DNA of 64,000 nt from Hofstenia miamia (lineage: Eukaryota > Xenacoelomorpha > Acoela), in contig SCFE01000028.1 in NCBI GenBank assembly GCA_004352715.1, positions 677,202 through 741,201 on the forward strand. Direction: 5' to 3'. The position numbers were made by a program, and so were the translations under genes. Positions 32,765-44,100 of the stretch are shown one piece after another; within the stretch, counting starts at the first letter, position 1; every line of letters begins with the position of its first letter. The notes under the pieces were generated by a model. It saw nothing but the letters and a program-made list of their open reading frames with translations, was not told where the DNA came from and did not search any database.

Positions 32765-32974
32765 TTTAATCAGTTTATTGTTTTTTTTAACATTGAGGCC
32801 AATCTTGTGAGCAAACTAAGTGGTCATAAACGAATTTGTAGCACCTGGATCAATCATTGCTTGTACTTTCCTTGAATTGCCGTTAAAAGATACCTCGGCC
32901 GATATGATATTGCCGGAACTTGTAGCTCCACAAAGGACAGAAATGAACTCTTCTTCATCACGCTCAGAGGCCGC
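32765..32974 (-). pseudogene. Gypsy protease region
   Basis: Encodes AMIDPGATNSFMTT followed by a TAG stop, then FAHKIGLNVKKNN leading into the RT-containing frame. The catalytic motif reads DPG-A where DTG or DSG is usual. Upstream sequence is hidden by the N gap. Confidence 0.75.
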
Positions 32975-33575
32975 NNNNNNNNNNNNNNNNNNNNNNNNNN
33001 NNNNNNNNNNNNNNNNNNNNNNNNNNNNNNNNNNNNNNNNNNNNNNNNNNNNNNNNNNNNNNNNNNNNNNNNNNNNNNNNNNNNNNNNNNNNNNNNNNNN
33101 NNNNNNNNNNNNNNNNNNNNNNNNNNNNNNNNNNNNNNNNNNNNNNNNNNNNNNNNNNNNNNNNNNNNNNNNNNNNNNNNNNNNNNNNNNNNNNNNNNNN
33201 NNNNNNNNNNNNNNNNNNNNNNNNNNNNNNNNNNNNNNNNNNNNNNNNNNNNNNNNNNNNNNNNNNNNNNNNNNNNNNNNNNNNNNNNNNNNNNNNNNNN
33301 NNNNNNNNNNNNNNNNNNNNNNNNNNNNNNNNNNNNNNNNNNNNNNNNNNNNNNNNNNNNNNNNNNNNNNNNNNNNNNNNNNNNNNNNNNNNNNNNNNNN
33401 NNNNNNNNNNNNNNNNNNNNNNNNNNNNNNNNNNNNNNNNNNNNNNNNNNNNNNNNNNNNNNNNNNNNNNNNNNNNNNNNNNNNNNNNNNNNNNNNNNNN
33501 NNNNNNNNNNNNNNNNNNNNNNNNNNNNNNNNNNNNNNNNNNNNNNNNNNNNNNNNNNNNNNNNNNNNNNNNNNN
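32975..33575. other. Assembly gap (601 N)
   Basis: A run of N hides the 3' part of gag and the start of the protease. Its true length is unknown. Confidence 0.99.
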
Positions 33576-33826
33576 TGATTGCGGGCATATAACACTCTGG
33601 TAGGTTTGATAAATTGCTTACCGAGTGTATTGATAGCATCTGTAAAGCTGGTAGCTGACTCTAATATACCAAAAAATTCGGCACCTGCAAATGTTCGGAG
33701 AAACAGCAACTTGTCAGCACCTTCTGTGATACCATTAACACGTAATCCATCTTCAAAGCAACTATGCCACCATCTCCATTGCTCAGGGGTTGGTTGAGTC
33801 GGAAGTTGCGGAGGTTTGAACTTCAT
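33576..33826 (-). pseudogene. Gypsy gag N-terminus (partial)
   Basis: The start chosen is the ATG at 33826 (MKFKPPQLPTQPTPEQW), just inside the 5' LTR. An ATG further up, within the LTR, also keeps the frame open. WWHSCFEDGLRVNGI and the following ADKLLFLRTFAGAEFFGIL resemble the Gag of gypsy elements common in invertebrate genomes. The frame runs into the N gap after 83 codons. Confidence 0.8.
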
Positions 33827-33854
33827 GTTGATAACCAGCGATAGCGAATAAAAT

Positions 33855-34017
33855 TGTTGTGTGGTCACTCACATGAAACACAGCTTATCCAAAGCTTTTA
33901 TTCACTATAGCATGCGATCTTAAAATACAAAACAACATTAATATACACTAATAAATATAACACAATACGTAATAAATATAACACAAGACGCAAGTAAATA
34001 TCTTCATTATCACTTCA
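33855..34017 (-). repeat. 5' LTR of the younger gypsy element
   Basis: 163 bp, about 97 percent identical to 29202-29364. No convincing tRNA primer-binding site was found in the bases that follow it on the minus strand. Confidence 0.92.
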
Positions 34018-34680
34018 TTAGCTTTCTTGTTATTGATAAACTGGCATAAGTGTATGAGGTTGAAGTCCTCATCAAACATAGTATGGACTGTACTTCTCCA
34101 ATACTGGCAAATAAGTCCTCCATGCATTTTTGAGTCATAAAAAATTATGGCATTGATTTTTTGCCTCTTTTCTGCATCACTTATAAACTCTATGATGTCC
34201 ACTGAAAAAGTGAGCATCTTAGTGTTGAAGGTCCACTGTAACTTGTTCTGCTGATATTGTTCACCACCTTCCTAGTTGCAATAAAATAAGGGTGTAAAAC
34301 CTCATCTCTGACTTTAGAAAACTTTCTTCTTTTCTTTCTTCATTCCTCTTTGATCAAATACTAGTAGACTTAGCAGATGAAGGGCTGGGACTAGAGGGGG
34401 GTTTTGAGTCACTACAGGACAGTTGGATATTTGCAATCTCTAAACTAGAAAAAGATACATGGGCTAAATGCTCCTGTTGCTCCGACACAGAGTGTTGGCT
34501 CCATATGTAGTCACTTGAGGTTGACTCCCATGAAGAGTGTTGGCTCCTCACATATTTTGGGAATCTTGCTCCCATAAAGAGTGTTGGCTCCTCATGTAGT
34601 TGTGAGTACTGTATCCAGTGTCCTCTGCATGTTGTCTTCCTCACTTGGCAGTGGTACTCTCCTCTGCTCATCATGGGGAA
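34018..34680 (-). pseudogene. Unrecognised decayed protein, N-terminal part
   Basis: Minus-strand frames: 34674-34354 ends in a Ser/Pro-rich stretch (SKPPSSPSPSSAKSTSI). Shifted frames then carry MKKEKKKVFSKVRDEVLHPY and, at 34217-34018, AEKRQKINAIIFYDSKMHGG. The last frame is truncated by the 5' LTR of the younger gypsy element. By position this is the upstream part of the decayed protein at 27420-29201. No family recognised. Confidence 0.45.
34487..34620. repeat. Imperfect tandem repeat containing gagtgttggctcc
   Basis: Three units with a gagtgttggctcc core and a shared ctcccat(g/a)aa end, spaced roughly 45-55 bp apart, lie in the Ser-rich frame. Confidence 0.7.
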
Positions 34681-34842
34681 TGCTTGTGCCTAGTATCATC
34701 TGGTCTCAGGTTGAGTCACCTGCACACTTGTCTCTGGGCCAGCAGTTGATTCTCATGTTGTTTAATCTATTGTGTCTTGTTTACTAAACATAGAAATAAG
34801 ATTAAGGTCCCAATCTTGGGAATTTAAATGATCTAAGTATGT

Positions 34843-35151
34843 TCATTCTCTTGCTCTACATTTAGGTAAAATATGGGTAGCAGTAGCATTGCTACTACTG
34901 CTAACTGCATTACTATCAAAATTGACTTCAGTGAGGTCATCTTCCTCAAATTCAGTTAAATTATTATAAGTTTCATATTCATTTATATCATTGTCAACTA
35001 CTGCAAAATCCTTATTGTTATCAATAATTACATTCTCAATATCATGTATGGCCCTTTTGAGCCTTTGAAAATGGGCAATTTTCCTATTACTCAGTAAATA
35101 CTTGTGGTGGTCAAGCACCTTAACAACAGTAAACAGTCCTTGCCAATTCAT
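34843..35151 (-). pseudogene. Old gypsy element: post-integrase C-terminal segment
   Basis: Encodes NWQGLFTVVKVLDHHKYLLS, which resembles the SH3-like barrel at the end of many gypsy integrases. An acidic tail ending ATHILPKCRARE follows. Confidence 0.65.
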
Positions 35152-35525
35152 GGCAAGCTTTCAGACCTGATTTAGATCAGTGACTTAGTGAGGAAAATAA
35201 GCAAAGACTTTGTTGCCTTGTTTGTGAGGCTCACCTTATAGTTTGTGATTAAAATTAAACTTCTAGCATATACTAGACTGATTAGTATTGCAGCAGATGG
35301 TAGGGTGAACTTTTTTCAGCTCATGCAACATATGATTAACAAAATTCTCCAAAGTGGGCTCATGGTACCCAAGTACATTATTGAGAAGGGCGTACTTGCC
35401 TCTCACTCAAACATTGCCTTAAACATGTGCACCTTAGTAGTAGAGTGGGCAGCAGTGTTATAAAAGTGCTCTACTGCTTCTATTACTAGTTTCCAGTTCC
35501 TACCAGTGGCTCTAGAGAGAGCAAC

Positions 35526-36740
35526 TCAAATCAACTTAATAAGAGTGTGGTTGAGTTGCTCCATGACACCATTTGACCATGGGTGGTATGCAGTCATAGA
35601 CTCACATGGTATCTCCAACTCTTTAGTGATGGTTTCAATTAATTGATTATCAAATTGTGGGCCACAATCTGAAATTAGGTGCTCCATCAGAATGAGCTTA
35701 AGTACCCATTCCTTCATGATCTTTTCACTGATGACTTCAGTAGTGGTGCTGTCCAATGGGATAAATTGAGCATACTTGGTAAGATGGTCAATGAGTATGA
35801 GCAGGTATTGGTATCCCTGATCATCACAGGACAGCTTCTCAAGGTCCATGTGGACAACTTCATTTGTCCTCCCCTGTAGCTCAGCTCTCTGTTCCAGGAA
35901 GTGCCTGATTCCCTGTAGTAGACAGGTCTTGGATTTGTCAATTATGTTGAGAACTGTGTCATGGATGCTGATGGTAATGTAATGTGCATTGAATGTTTGC
36001 TCTGTCTGTATGATGCCTAAGTGACCACACTTTTGAACCTTTCTTACCAACTCTCTATGGAAATACTCTGTGACAGCCAGGCAGTTATTCTGACTTCTTG
36101 CATATAATAAGCCCTTCTCAGTCTGTTTCCAGTTGAACCATTTAAAGTATTGATTGGCAACATGGCTAAGAGTGTAATTAGTGTTCTTCAGCATTTTCAA
36201 GATTTCAGAGAGCACGTTGTTGTGCTGTTGGTGTGTCACAATCTCATCCTCAGTAATCTCCTCCTTTATAAGGATGGGCAAGATGGCTTTAGCATGGCAA
36301 TCAGCACTGATCTCAGGAAAGAGCTCATGTTCAGTCATTGGTATGAACCCAAATAGTGTCTTCTCACTAGGAGGCTTCCTTAAGTCACATTTGTAGCTGG
36401 GTAGAGCAGTCCAATAATCTGTATTGAGATGGAGTCTCCCAGGACAATGCTTGATGGTAAAAGAAAAATCATTTAGGTATTCTATCCATTGTCCCACTAT
36501 ATTAGATTTGTCTCCTGAGAACTTTTTCAACCAGGCAAGGGCAGAGTTATCAGTTTGCATTGTGAAATTGCACCCAAGAATGAAATAATGGAACTTCTTC
36601 AGGCTCTCAACTAGTGTGAGCATTTCTGATTTAGTGGCACCATAGTTTTGTTCAGTGTTCCACAGTTTCCAACTGAAGTATTGGACAGGGCTCTCAATGC
36701 CCTCAACTATCAGACTTAAATATCCACTGAGGGAGACCAA
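35526..36740 (-). pseudogene. Old gypsy element: RNase H and integrase (404-codon open frame)
   Basis: RNase H part: FTMQTDNSALAWLKKF and FTIKHCPGRLHL. Integrase part: zinc-binding KCGHLGIIQTEQTF with a later KTCLLQ. The catalytic residues are in VVHMDLEKLS, LISDCGPQFDNQ and NGVMEQLNHTL, so the D-D-E triad is still visible. This is the longest surviving frame of the element. The second zinc-ligand cysteine (normally CxxC) appears altered. Confidence 0.88.
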
Positions 36741-36949
36741 ACTAGCATCACAGTTGATTATGAACTTATGAGAATAGTCAGGTGTGTTAACACTCAGAAT
36801 TTTTCTGAGTTCAGACTTGACAGAGTTGAACTCCTCCTGCTCAGACTATGTCCATTTGAATTCCATACTGTGTTACAGCAAGTTTGAAATATGCTTGGTC
36901 TCATTTGCCAACTCAGTTATGAAAGCACCATAATAATTGAGGAAGCCTC

Positions 36950-37560
36950 TGGACATCCCTTTGGGATCATGGTGTCTCAGTATGATCCAGGTGATCTTTG
37001 GCATCATTCTTGATGGAAATGTGGCCTGTCTTGATGACTCTTTCCAAGAAAGTCACGTGTGGCTGAATCAGGGCACACTTGTAAACTGGCTCCATGGAGG
37101 ATACTGAGCATCCAGTTTAGCTTATCAAGGTGCTTTGTAAAGGTGTTACTCACTATGATAATATCATCCATATATGCAGTGATGCCAGGTTCTAATACAC
37201 TTGATCCATTCCTTAGCAGGCACATTACAAAGCCCAAAGGCCATGTATTTCTATTCAAAGAGGCCATACAGAGTGATGAAGGCTGTCTTTGGGATATCTG
37301 CTAGCTTTATAGGGACCTGCCAGTAGGCCTTACACAGGTCCAAGCATGAGAATAATTTAAAGTGGCTTACATCATAAAGCAAGTCTTTGATATGTGGAAA
37401 CAGATATGTGTCCTTTACTGTCACATCATTGAGCTTTCTAAAATCAACTCACAAGTGATACTTGTCACCCTCCTTAATGAAAACAGAGGGTGCTGCATAT
37501 GGTCTGTTACTGTTTTAGATTGTACCATTCACAAGCAAGTCACTGAGGATCCTCTCATAC
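36950..37560 (-). pseudogene. Old gypsy element: reverse transcriptase
   Basis: Collinear pieces in two or three frames: NRPYAAPSVFIKEGDKYHL, VDFRKLNDVTVKDTYLF, LDLCKAYWQVPIKLADIPKT and ITAYMDDIIIVSN. YMDD is the catalytic box. Internal TGA/TAG codons replace expected Trp and other codons. Confidence 0.9.
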
Positions 37561-38175
37561 TCTGTTCACAGGTTGTCCACCATACTGGCAAACAGATGGG
37601 TCAATCATTCTTAGTTATGATTGAGTGTTGCTCACCCACAGCCTGACCCACACTGATGGATCCATAGTTGAACTCCTTGTTTTGTCACTGAAGCAGTTGA
37701 ATCAAAGACTCACATTCCTTGAGGCTGAGGTGTGGATGCATCTTGTCTGAGATGGTGGGGATCCTCACAGAATGAGAAGGCACCTGCAGATCAGGATTTG
37801 CCATGAAGATTGGCAGATACACAGTGGTTTGTCATTCCAGCCAGACAGGCATAGCAATAATAGTTAGATTTGATAGGTCCATTCAGACTACAGAAGTAGA
37901 ACTGTGAAGGATGGTAATGCTAGTCTTTTAACCAGAGATGTGGCAGAGGTGGGGGGAGGAGTTGATGCCTTTATAATGCTTTCCTTTTTGCCCAGAAATC
38001 ATAATGTTGCCATTGTAACTAGACTTGGTATAGATAGTGACCCTTTGCCAATGTCACAGCTTGATGACTACTTCCTCAGTAAAATGTAGAGGAACTTCCT
38101 CCCCAGGGATGGTAGCCAGCTCTTGCTAATGTTCACTTCATGAATGGAGATGGTGTTTTTCACTTGGTTGATTAC

Positions 38176-38460
38176 TCAAGAGTTTTTCTCAAGAAAATCA
38201 TTTCCCAAGGTGATTTCATAGGGTAGAGACTGATTGTGGGTGTCAACAATGATTAAGTCCACACAAAACAACACTTGATGAATTTGTAGTTTGAGATTGG
38301 GCACTTGGCCCTTGAGCAAGATCATGTTGCCCAAGGCATCTAATAGACAAACAGTTGATGGATGTAAATCATTTATTTTCAAACAAAGTTTCTGACAGCA
38401 CTCATCACTTATAATCAAAGCAGAGGCTCCAGTGTCTATTGTAGCACTGATAAGAACCAT
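38176..38460 (-). pseudogene. Old gypsy element: aspartic protease
   Basis: Opens ISATIDTGASALIISDECCQ with an intact DTGA active site and ends YEITLGNDFLEKNS, a match to the I-L-G-x-D-F-L motif at the end of gypsy proteases. Confidence 0.88.
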
Positions 38461-38533
38461 TTATAATACTATTCTTTATAACAATTTATATTATTAAAGC
38501 TTATCACACAATAATGTTGAATCTGGATCAGTT

Positions 38534-38746
38534 TCAATAAGTTGGCTGTTGGCTGTTAGCATTATCCAAATAATCTGCTTCTACATGACACTTGTGAGGT
38601 GGAGCATTGTCATGCTTCCTCTTGCAAATAGTAGAGCAACAGCTGCTGATAACAGGTGCCATTGACAGTTTCTGGATCTGGAGGTATGGTTTCCCACCAT
38701 GGTGAATAGTAGCCCATATGTGTACTAAACTGCCATCTTGCCTCAT
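38534..38746 (-). pseudogene. Old gypsy element: gag nucleocapsid end
   Basis: CSTICKRKHDNAPPHKCHVE resembles a degenerate Gag zinc knuckle (CGxxHxxxxxxCPA type). It lies directly upstream of the protease. Confidence 0.6.
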
Positions 38747-38749
38747 GTG

Positions 38750-41028
38750 TAGAATATTGTCTTCTTAGAGTGGCTGGTATGTCATCTGATACACTTGTGT
38801 TTCCAAAAACTCTCTTCCATGAAGGATTGTCAGATTTGAGTGATTTCTAGCCCAAACCAAATGTAATTTTTTTTTGTGCTGGTTAAGCAAAGGTTGCTTT
38901 AAGGAACAGTGAACAATGAACAACTTTAATCTACAGAAAATATTAACAAATTAGGTTACAAAAACTAAATAAAATAACAAAAATTAACTAAAATAATGTT
39001 AACTAGTGATCAATCCATGTATCCTGGATAACTGATCCTCCTGAAAAATATATTTCAGTACTTGATTATTTAATAATAATTTTTTGGGTATCTTTTCCCA
39101 CATAAACAATTATTCATACTACAATATTTGTCTTCCTTGATTTCATCACCTGCTCTAATTTATAAAATTGTTAAAGAATGAAAGTTCTACTCCAAGTATT
39201 GTTTTTAGAATAGGAATTTGGAAAATGCAGGACTTTTATAGGCAGCATGGTATTAACATTAATTATCTGTGATGATTTTATCATGCTTAGAGGCAACACA
39301 AGTCACATTGCTACATAACCTCTACAAGTAATCCTCATCCTTAGATAACAATTTATGGGCTAAACAATGTTGTTTTATCTATCAAAAATAACATTGCTTA
39401 ATGTTTAAATGGTACCATTTCATTTGCTTTAACAACTTCACAATAGGTTGCTTTTTGGTTGCTTTTTATGAATGAAACAGAAATATTTTGAGGTCATAAT
39501 AACATTGTTTTATGTTGTCACATGATTATTTTAGCATTACACTTATATGCAAAATAAAATTTTATATTGCTAAGTTATTCAAACATTGCTGTTTAAACAT
39601 ACATAATCCCAACAAAGGGGAGACTATTATCTTGGAGATACTGTCTAGCATATTAAATACAAACATTTGTTAAAGATTTAAGTGTATGTCTTGTATATAA
39701 ACAAACTTAACAAAAATCTGAAAATCTAAAATTAAACACAATTTTGAAATAGTACTTTCTTAATTTGTGAAAATTTTTCTAATTTATTTTATTTAAGAGT
39801 CAATATCAAGGTGCCAAATATGCATGAACAAATTATTTCAAAAATTAACTTATCTGGTATATTATAATTTTTCACAAATTAAAAATTTCAAAAAAGGTTT
39901 TGCAAATCCTTTTTTGTATAAAAGGATCTAGTAATAAAAATAGCAAAGTGAGCTTTATTTGCAAGCATCTTCTCACTGATTATATATTACTAAAGTTGTT
40001 ATTATGATGTTAGTGTTTGCTGAAAAAACCAAAAGTATGAAACAACTATAAGCAAAAGAAAAATAACCAAAATTGTTATCTGGGATGTTGGTGCTTCAGA
40101 CCATGAATTAGCCAAGTACCTTGCTGACTTTGGCAGTCTTGCATCATGATCCTGAATATAACAGAAACTTCCCTCTCATTGGTAAGTTGTTGATGTCCAC
40201 GAGATGTCCCCATTGCATGTTCACCAGTATCATGATATCTTTTCAAAATCCATTAAATTTAGGATTTCTTCACTCTAAAGATAGCTCCAATGTCATTGAT
40301 TGAAGATCCTTCATTACCATACTTAACTACCAATCCTCTCAGTTCACTGCTCAAATGACATTCCATTCCTTGAACAGTGATGTGTCAAATTTCAAAGCAA
40401 CATGACAAATTTTCACTAAGTAATCATCTATTAAAGTACAAGAAGAGGACAGTTACATTTACTATTTTCCAAATGCTGTTTATAACCATGTGTACACTTT
40501 CAGCAATATTTTGCAATTAAAGTACACAAATATTAGTGAATATCTACTCAAACATGCCCAGGAACCTACTCAACTGATTTGCATTATCGAGAATTTGAAA
40601 AACTAAAGAAAGAAATTTTAACAACTTTTTGTAGGCAGATCTGAGAAAATTCAAATGGGTTGAAATCATTTTGGCCTACACTGTGTACATTCAAATTATA
40701 TTTGCAATGATTAAATCTTTTTTTGAAACTTTACAACATTAGTTTAACTATATGATTTCTGTCCTATTACATTCAGCACCACTTTGTTAAAATTCTTCAG
40801 GTTAAAAGATTAATTTCAAATTGTTGCAAAGAATTGTTGGTTATATTTCAATTGATCAAATAATAAATTTAATGAAGGGACATTTTGGATGCATTTACTA
40901 CAGCCAATAGACTTTGAATTACTAGATTTTCCAACTTGACTTTTAGTTATAGAAATTCACATTTAAAATAATCACAGACTGCAGCGTTTAAACAAAAAGT
41001 AGTTTTTGCATGTAATTTCAATAATGTA
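38750..41028. other. Non-coding CpG-poor DNA upstream of the Src-family gene
   Basis: No supported coding region. The promoter of the kinase gene must lie at its right end, but no clear TATA or initiator was identified. Confidence 0.5.
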
Positions 41029-41166
41029 ATGGGATGCCTGAACTCTACTAATAAGCATGATATTGTTCATAAACGTTTAGTATCTCGCCATCCAGGAAAT
41101 AGCAAATATCCTTCCCAAAGTCGACGTCGAGTGCGATCGAGCAATTCCAGAGATCTTCCCTCAGAG
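41029..41166 (+). CDS. Src-family exon 1: myristoylation/palmitoylation N-terminus
   Basis: ATG at 41029 gives MGCLNSTNKHDIVHKR and a basic Ser/Arg-rich continuation (SQSRRRVRSSNSRD). In this family Gly2 is myristoylated and Cys3 palmitoylated. An upstream ATG at 41024 is followed at once by a stop. The donor used is GAG|GTTTGAG, giving phase 0 after 46 codons. Confidence 0.82.
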
Positions 41167-44100
41167 GTTTGAGATTTTAGTTTTTTCATTGTTGAAATTT
41201 TTAGGCCATTTGTTTGAAAAAAAAGTTTTGTACGGATTTTATTATCTTTTATATCGAAAGCTCTATCACTATACTTTGTAAAATTCTCATTTCTAAGTAA
41301 TTGAAATAAAAGGGAAGCTAGAATGTTCTTTATTATAATTCATTATGAGATTTCGATTAAATTTTTATGTGTTTCTCTTGTTGGAATGCACGTATATTTT
41401 CGTTAATCTCCCCCTTCCTGTATTGTGTTATATTCTTATCGGAAACCCAATCTAATTGGTAAGGGATAAACTTCTTAGTCATTGATATTTTGTATGTTAC
41501 ACATTGGCGAAGGTGCAGAATAGTGCCACGCGGACAAAATAAACACTATGAGAGGGTAAAAAACTATGAGAAATGCAATTAAATTCATAAAAAGTTTAAA
41601 AAAAATAATTTATCTAGACCGATAAATTTACATAATTAACCAAATTCGTAGCACGCGATAGGCCGCGGTATTTATGAAAAATAACATTATAATTGATAAC
41701 AAAACAAAGATATTTAACTTTAAAATGGCTAAATATAAAAGTATAACAAGAGAAATAGTTATATTTGAAAATCGGATAGCAATATTACCTGAAACGGTAT
41801 TAAGCAAGATAATGCGGTTTGACTTGAAAATCAATATTAAATGAAGCCCTATTAGAAAATCAAGCTTAAATATACACTGCATTATTTATAAGTAAAATAA
41901 TACAGCTATGTATAAGAAAATCAATTTACTACGTTAATTCGAGCAGTGCTAATTCCACTAAGTATGACGTAAAAAATTTAACAAAAAAACAATTTTTTAA
42001 GTGGCAACATTGTTTTTTGAATTGACAATATTGAATTCTATTTGGCAAAATTAATTTTAATTTACTTGATCCATCTTTTCGTAAATACATACCGCGTGCT
42101 GCGAATTTGGTTAATTATGTAAAGTTATCGGTGTATATCCATTATTTTTAAACTTTTTATGCACTTTATTACATTTCTCATAGTCTTTTACCCTCTAATA
42201 GTGCTTATTTCGTCCGCGTGGCACTATTACGCACCTTCGCCTTAAATATCTAATAAATATTTTAAGTGGTTTATAATTTCTATTAAACGACTAATTTCAC
42301 CATATCGTATTTAAGAAATTCTATGTATTTTTAGCATTTGTTCAACGCAAGCTTTAAACTTTCACTATCATTCTATTTTTAAGCCCATATTGGCTTTTTA
42401 TTTCCCAGGCCAATATCTGTGTTTGCTATTTCCAACATACAGGTGAACAAAATAATTATTTTCTCAAGCACGTTTTGTGCTACACTGTCCAAAAATTTTC
42501 TAGCAGCCTATCATTAAAATGATCTGTTCAAGATTTTTAGGATGTATTTATTGACCCAAAACTGTTGAATTCATTTGAATGAACAAACATAGATTGTAGT
42601 TTAGTAGATATATCTTGTGCATTGCCCTATTGTCGGATGCTGTGTCATGTCTTTGGACACCCACCGAATGTTAAGTTTTAATGCGTTCGCCTGTTATATT
42701 GTTGACGTAGATCAAATGTGTCAAAATTCATTGACTTAAAAGCTTTGCTCAAGTCAAGAATTGCGTTAAAACTTAAATTACTAGGGGCTAAATTAAATTA
42801 TATTTATGATATTGACAAAATTCTATCTTGAGTGCTATAGCCATTAACAAAACCAAAGAAATACGCGTTCATTTGATTATTTAATTATTTTTCGTGCAAA
42901 TATGTTTGTTTTTTAATGTAGAGGATTGTCTTTTATTGGGCTTACGTCCGATTTTTAAAAATTTATGAGAATTCGTTGTCAATAATACATTGATTGATTG
43001 AATTCAAATAGTAATTGCTCACTAAAGACGATCACTCCGATGATACGTTTGTTCCAGGCTTAATAGACATTACAGATGGACGGTGTTTTTAGGAATGTGC
43101 TGTTTTTTGAGGTTGTGGCGAACAATTTTTTGGAAGTTTTCTGCTAATTTATTAATATTGATGAGATAAAGATGTAGCGAATCATATATTTTGATATATG
43201 CTTCACGGAGCAAAAACCTCATCCCAACCCGCTCCTTTGAGATGTGATATAAGAAACAGGAATTATTGTCGATGTTTTCCCCAACAGAGGAATAGACTTA
43301 TTCAAGAGCTTTGTGCAAACACGAGAAAGCTCTAATTCCCATTTCTTGAGTGCACTCTGTCACACTGTTTTATTGAAATATTGATATTTGAGGGATAATG
43401 AAATTGATTCTTAAAATTTCTAATTCTGGCATACAAATCGTCATTGAAGTTTTTTGTAAAACTATTACTACATCTTGTGCTAATACTCTTGGTTTACAGT
43501 GTCTACAAACACAGTATGATAATTTCAATTCTGATAGGAAGATCCAGAAAGGTTTCATTGTTTGCAACTGAGGATTATTTTGTATACTGGCTCTGTCATC
43601 GGTGAGTCGATAAACTCAAATGAAATATAGCAGCAAGAGCTACTAGATTGTTAAATCCTTATAAAGGCTGTTTTGTTTGTGAATTTGGAAAGAAGACGTA
43701 ATTATTTCAAGATACGATTTTAAAGGGATATCGACACCACTTAAACTATAATATACTGTTCATGGTGTGGACTCCACTGTGGTAATGCTAATTAGTAATT
43801 GAACACTTTCTTATTACAATTGTAAACGTATTTTTACATACTTAATGCACTAATTTTTTCTATAAAAAGGAAATTACACTCATACTGAAATTAATGCAAA
43901 AAGCTTCTCTGACAAAATATTACAATAAGGATTGTTCAATAGTTGTATTTACTACTGTACTAACACCATAATGTGGAAAAGGTTTATAAACGGCAAGCAC
44001 CATTCAGTTCTTTTCCATAGTTTAAGAGTTTCACGCCACTAATCATATTTTTACATATCATTTAACTCATTCTAGATAAATACTCTTAATTCGTGTTTTT

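Larger units (their letters stand above)
29202..34017 (-). mobile_element. Younger gypsy/Ty3 LTR retrotransposon
   Basis: Two 163-bp direct repeats flank gag and pol in standard order on the minus strand. LTR termini are TG...CA. Flanking bases are atagc (29197-29201) and ttagc (34018-34022), consistent with a 5-bp target duplication with one mismatch. The LTRs differ at about five positions. The body has several in-frame stops, a 601-bp N gap and an assembly-type duplication, so the copy as shown is not intact. It interrupts an unrecognised decayed ORF. Confidence 0.92.
34843..38746 (-). mobile_element. Old, CpG-depleted gypsy/Ty3 element (core)
   Basis: Gag knuckle, protease, reverse transcriptase, RNase H, integrase and a C-terminal tail occur in order on the minus strand, with many stops and frameshifts. 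No flanking LTR pair was recognised within the block. Its near absence of CpG contrasts with the younger element inserted nearby. Confidence 0.88.
24040..40980. other. CpG-depleted block between the two divergent genes
   Basis: Apart from the inserted gypsy element (29202-34017), reading by eye finds only about ten CpG dinucleotides in roughly 12 kb. The first 3.2 kb holds two, and 34018-40980 holds about five. U2SURP introns of similar base composition show about twenty per kb. CpG appears again directly at the start of the Src-family first exon. The block also holds TA microsatellites, an old gypsy element and decayed coding sequence. Confidence 0.8.
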
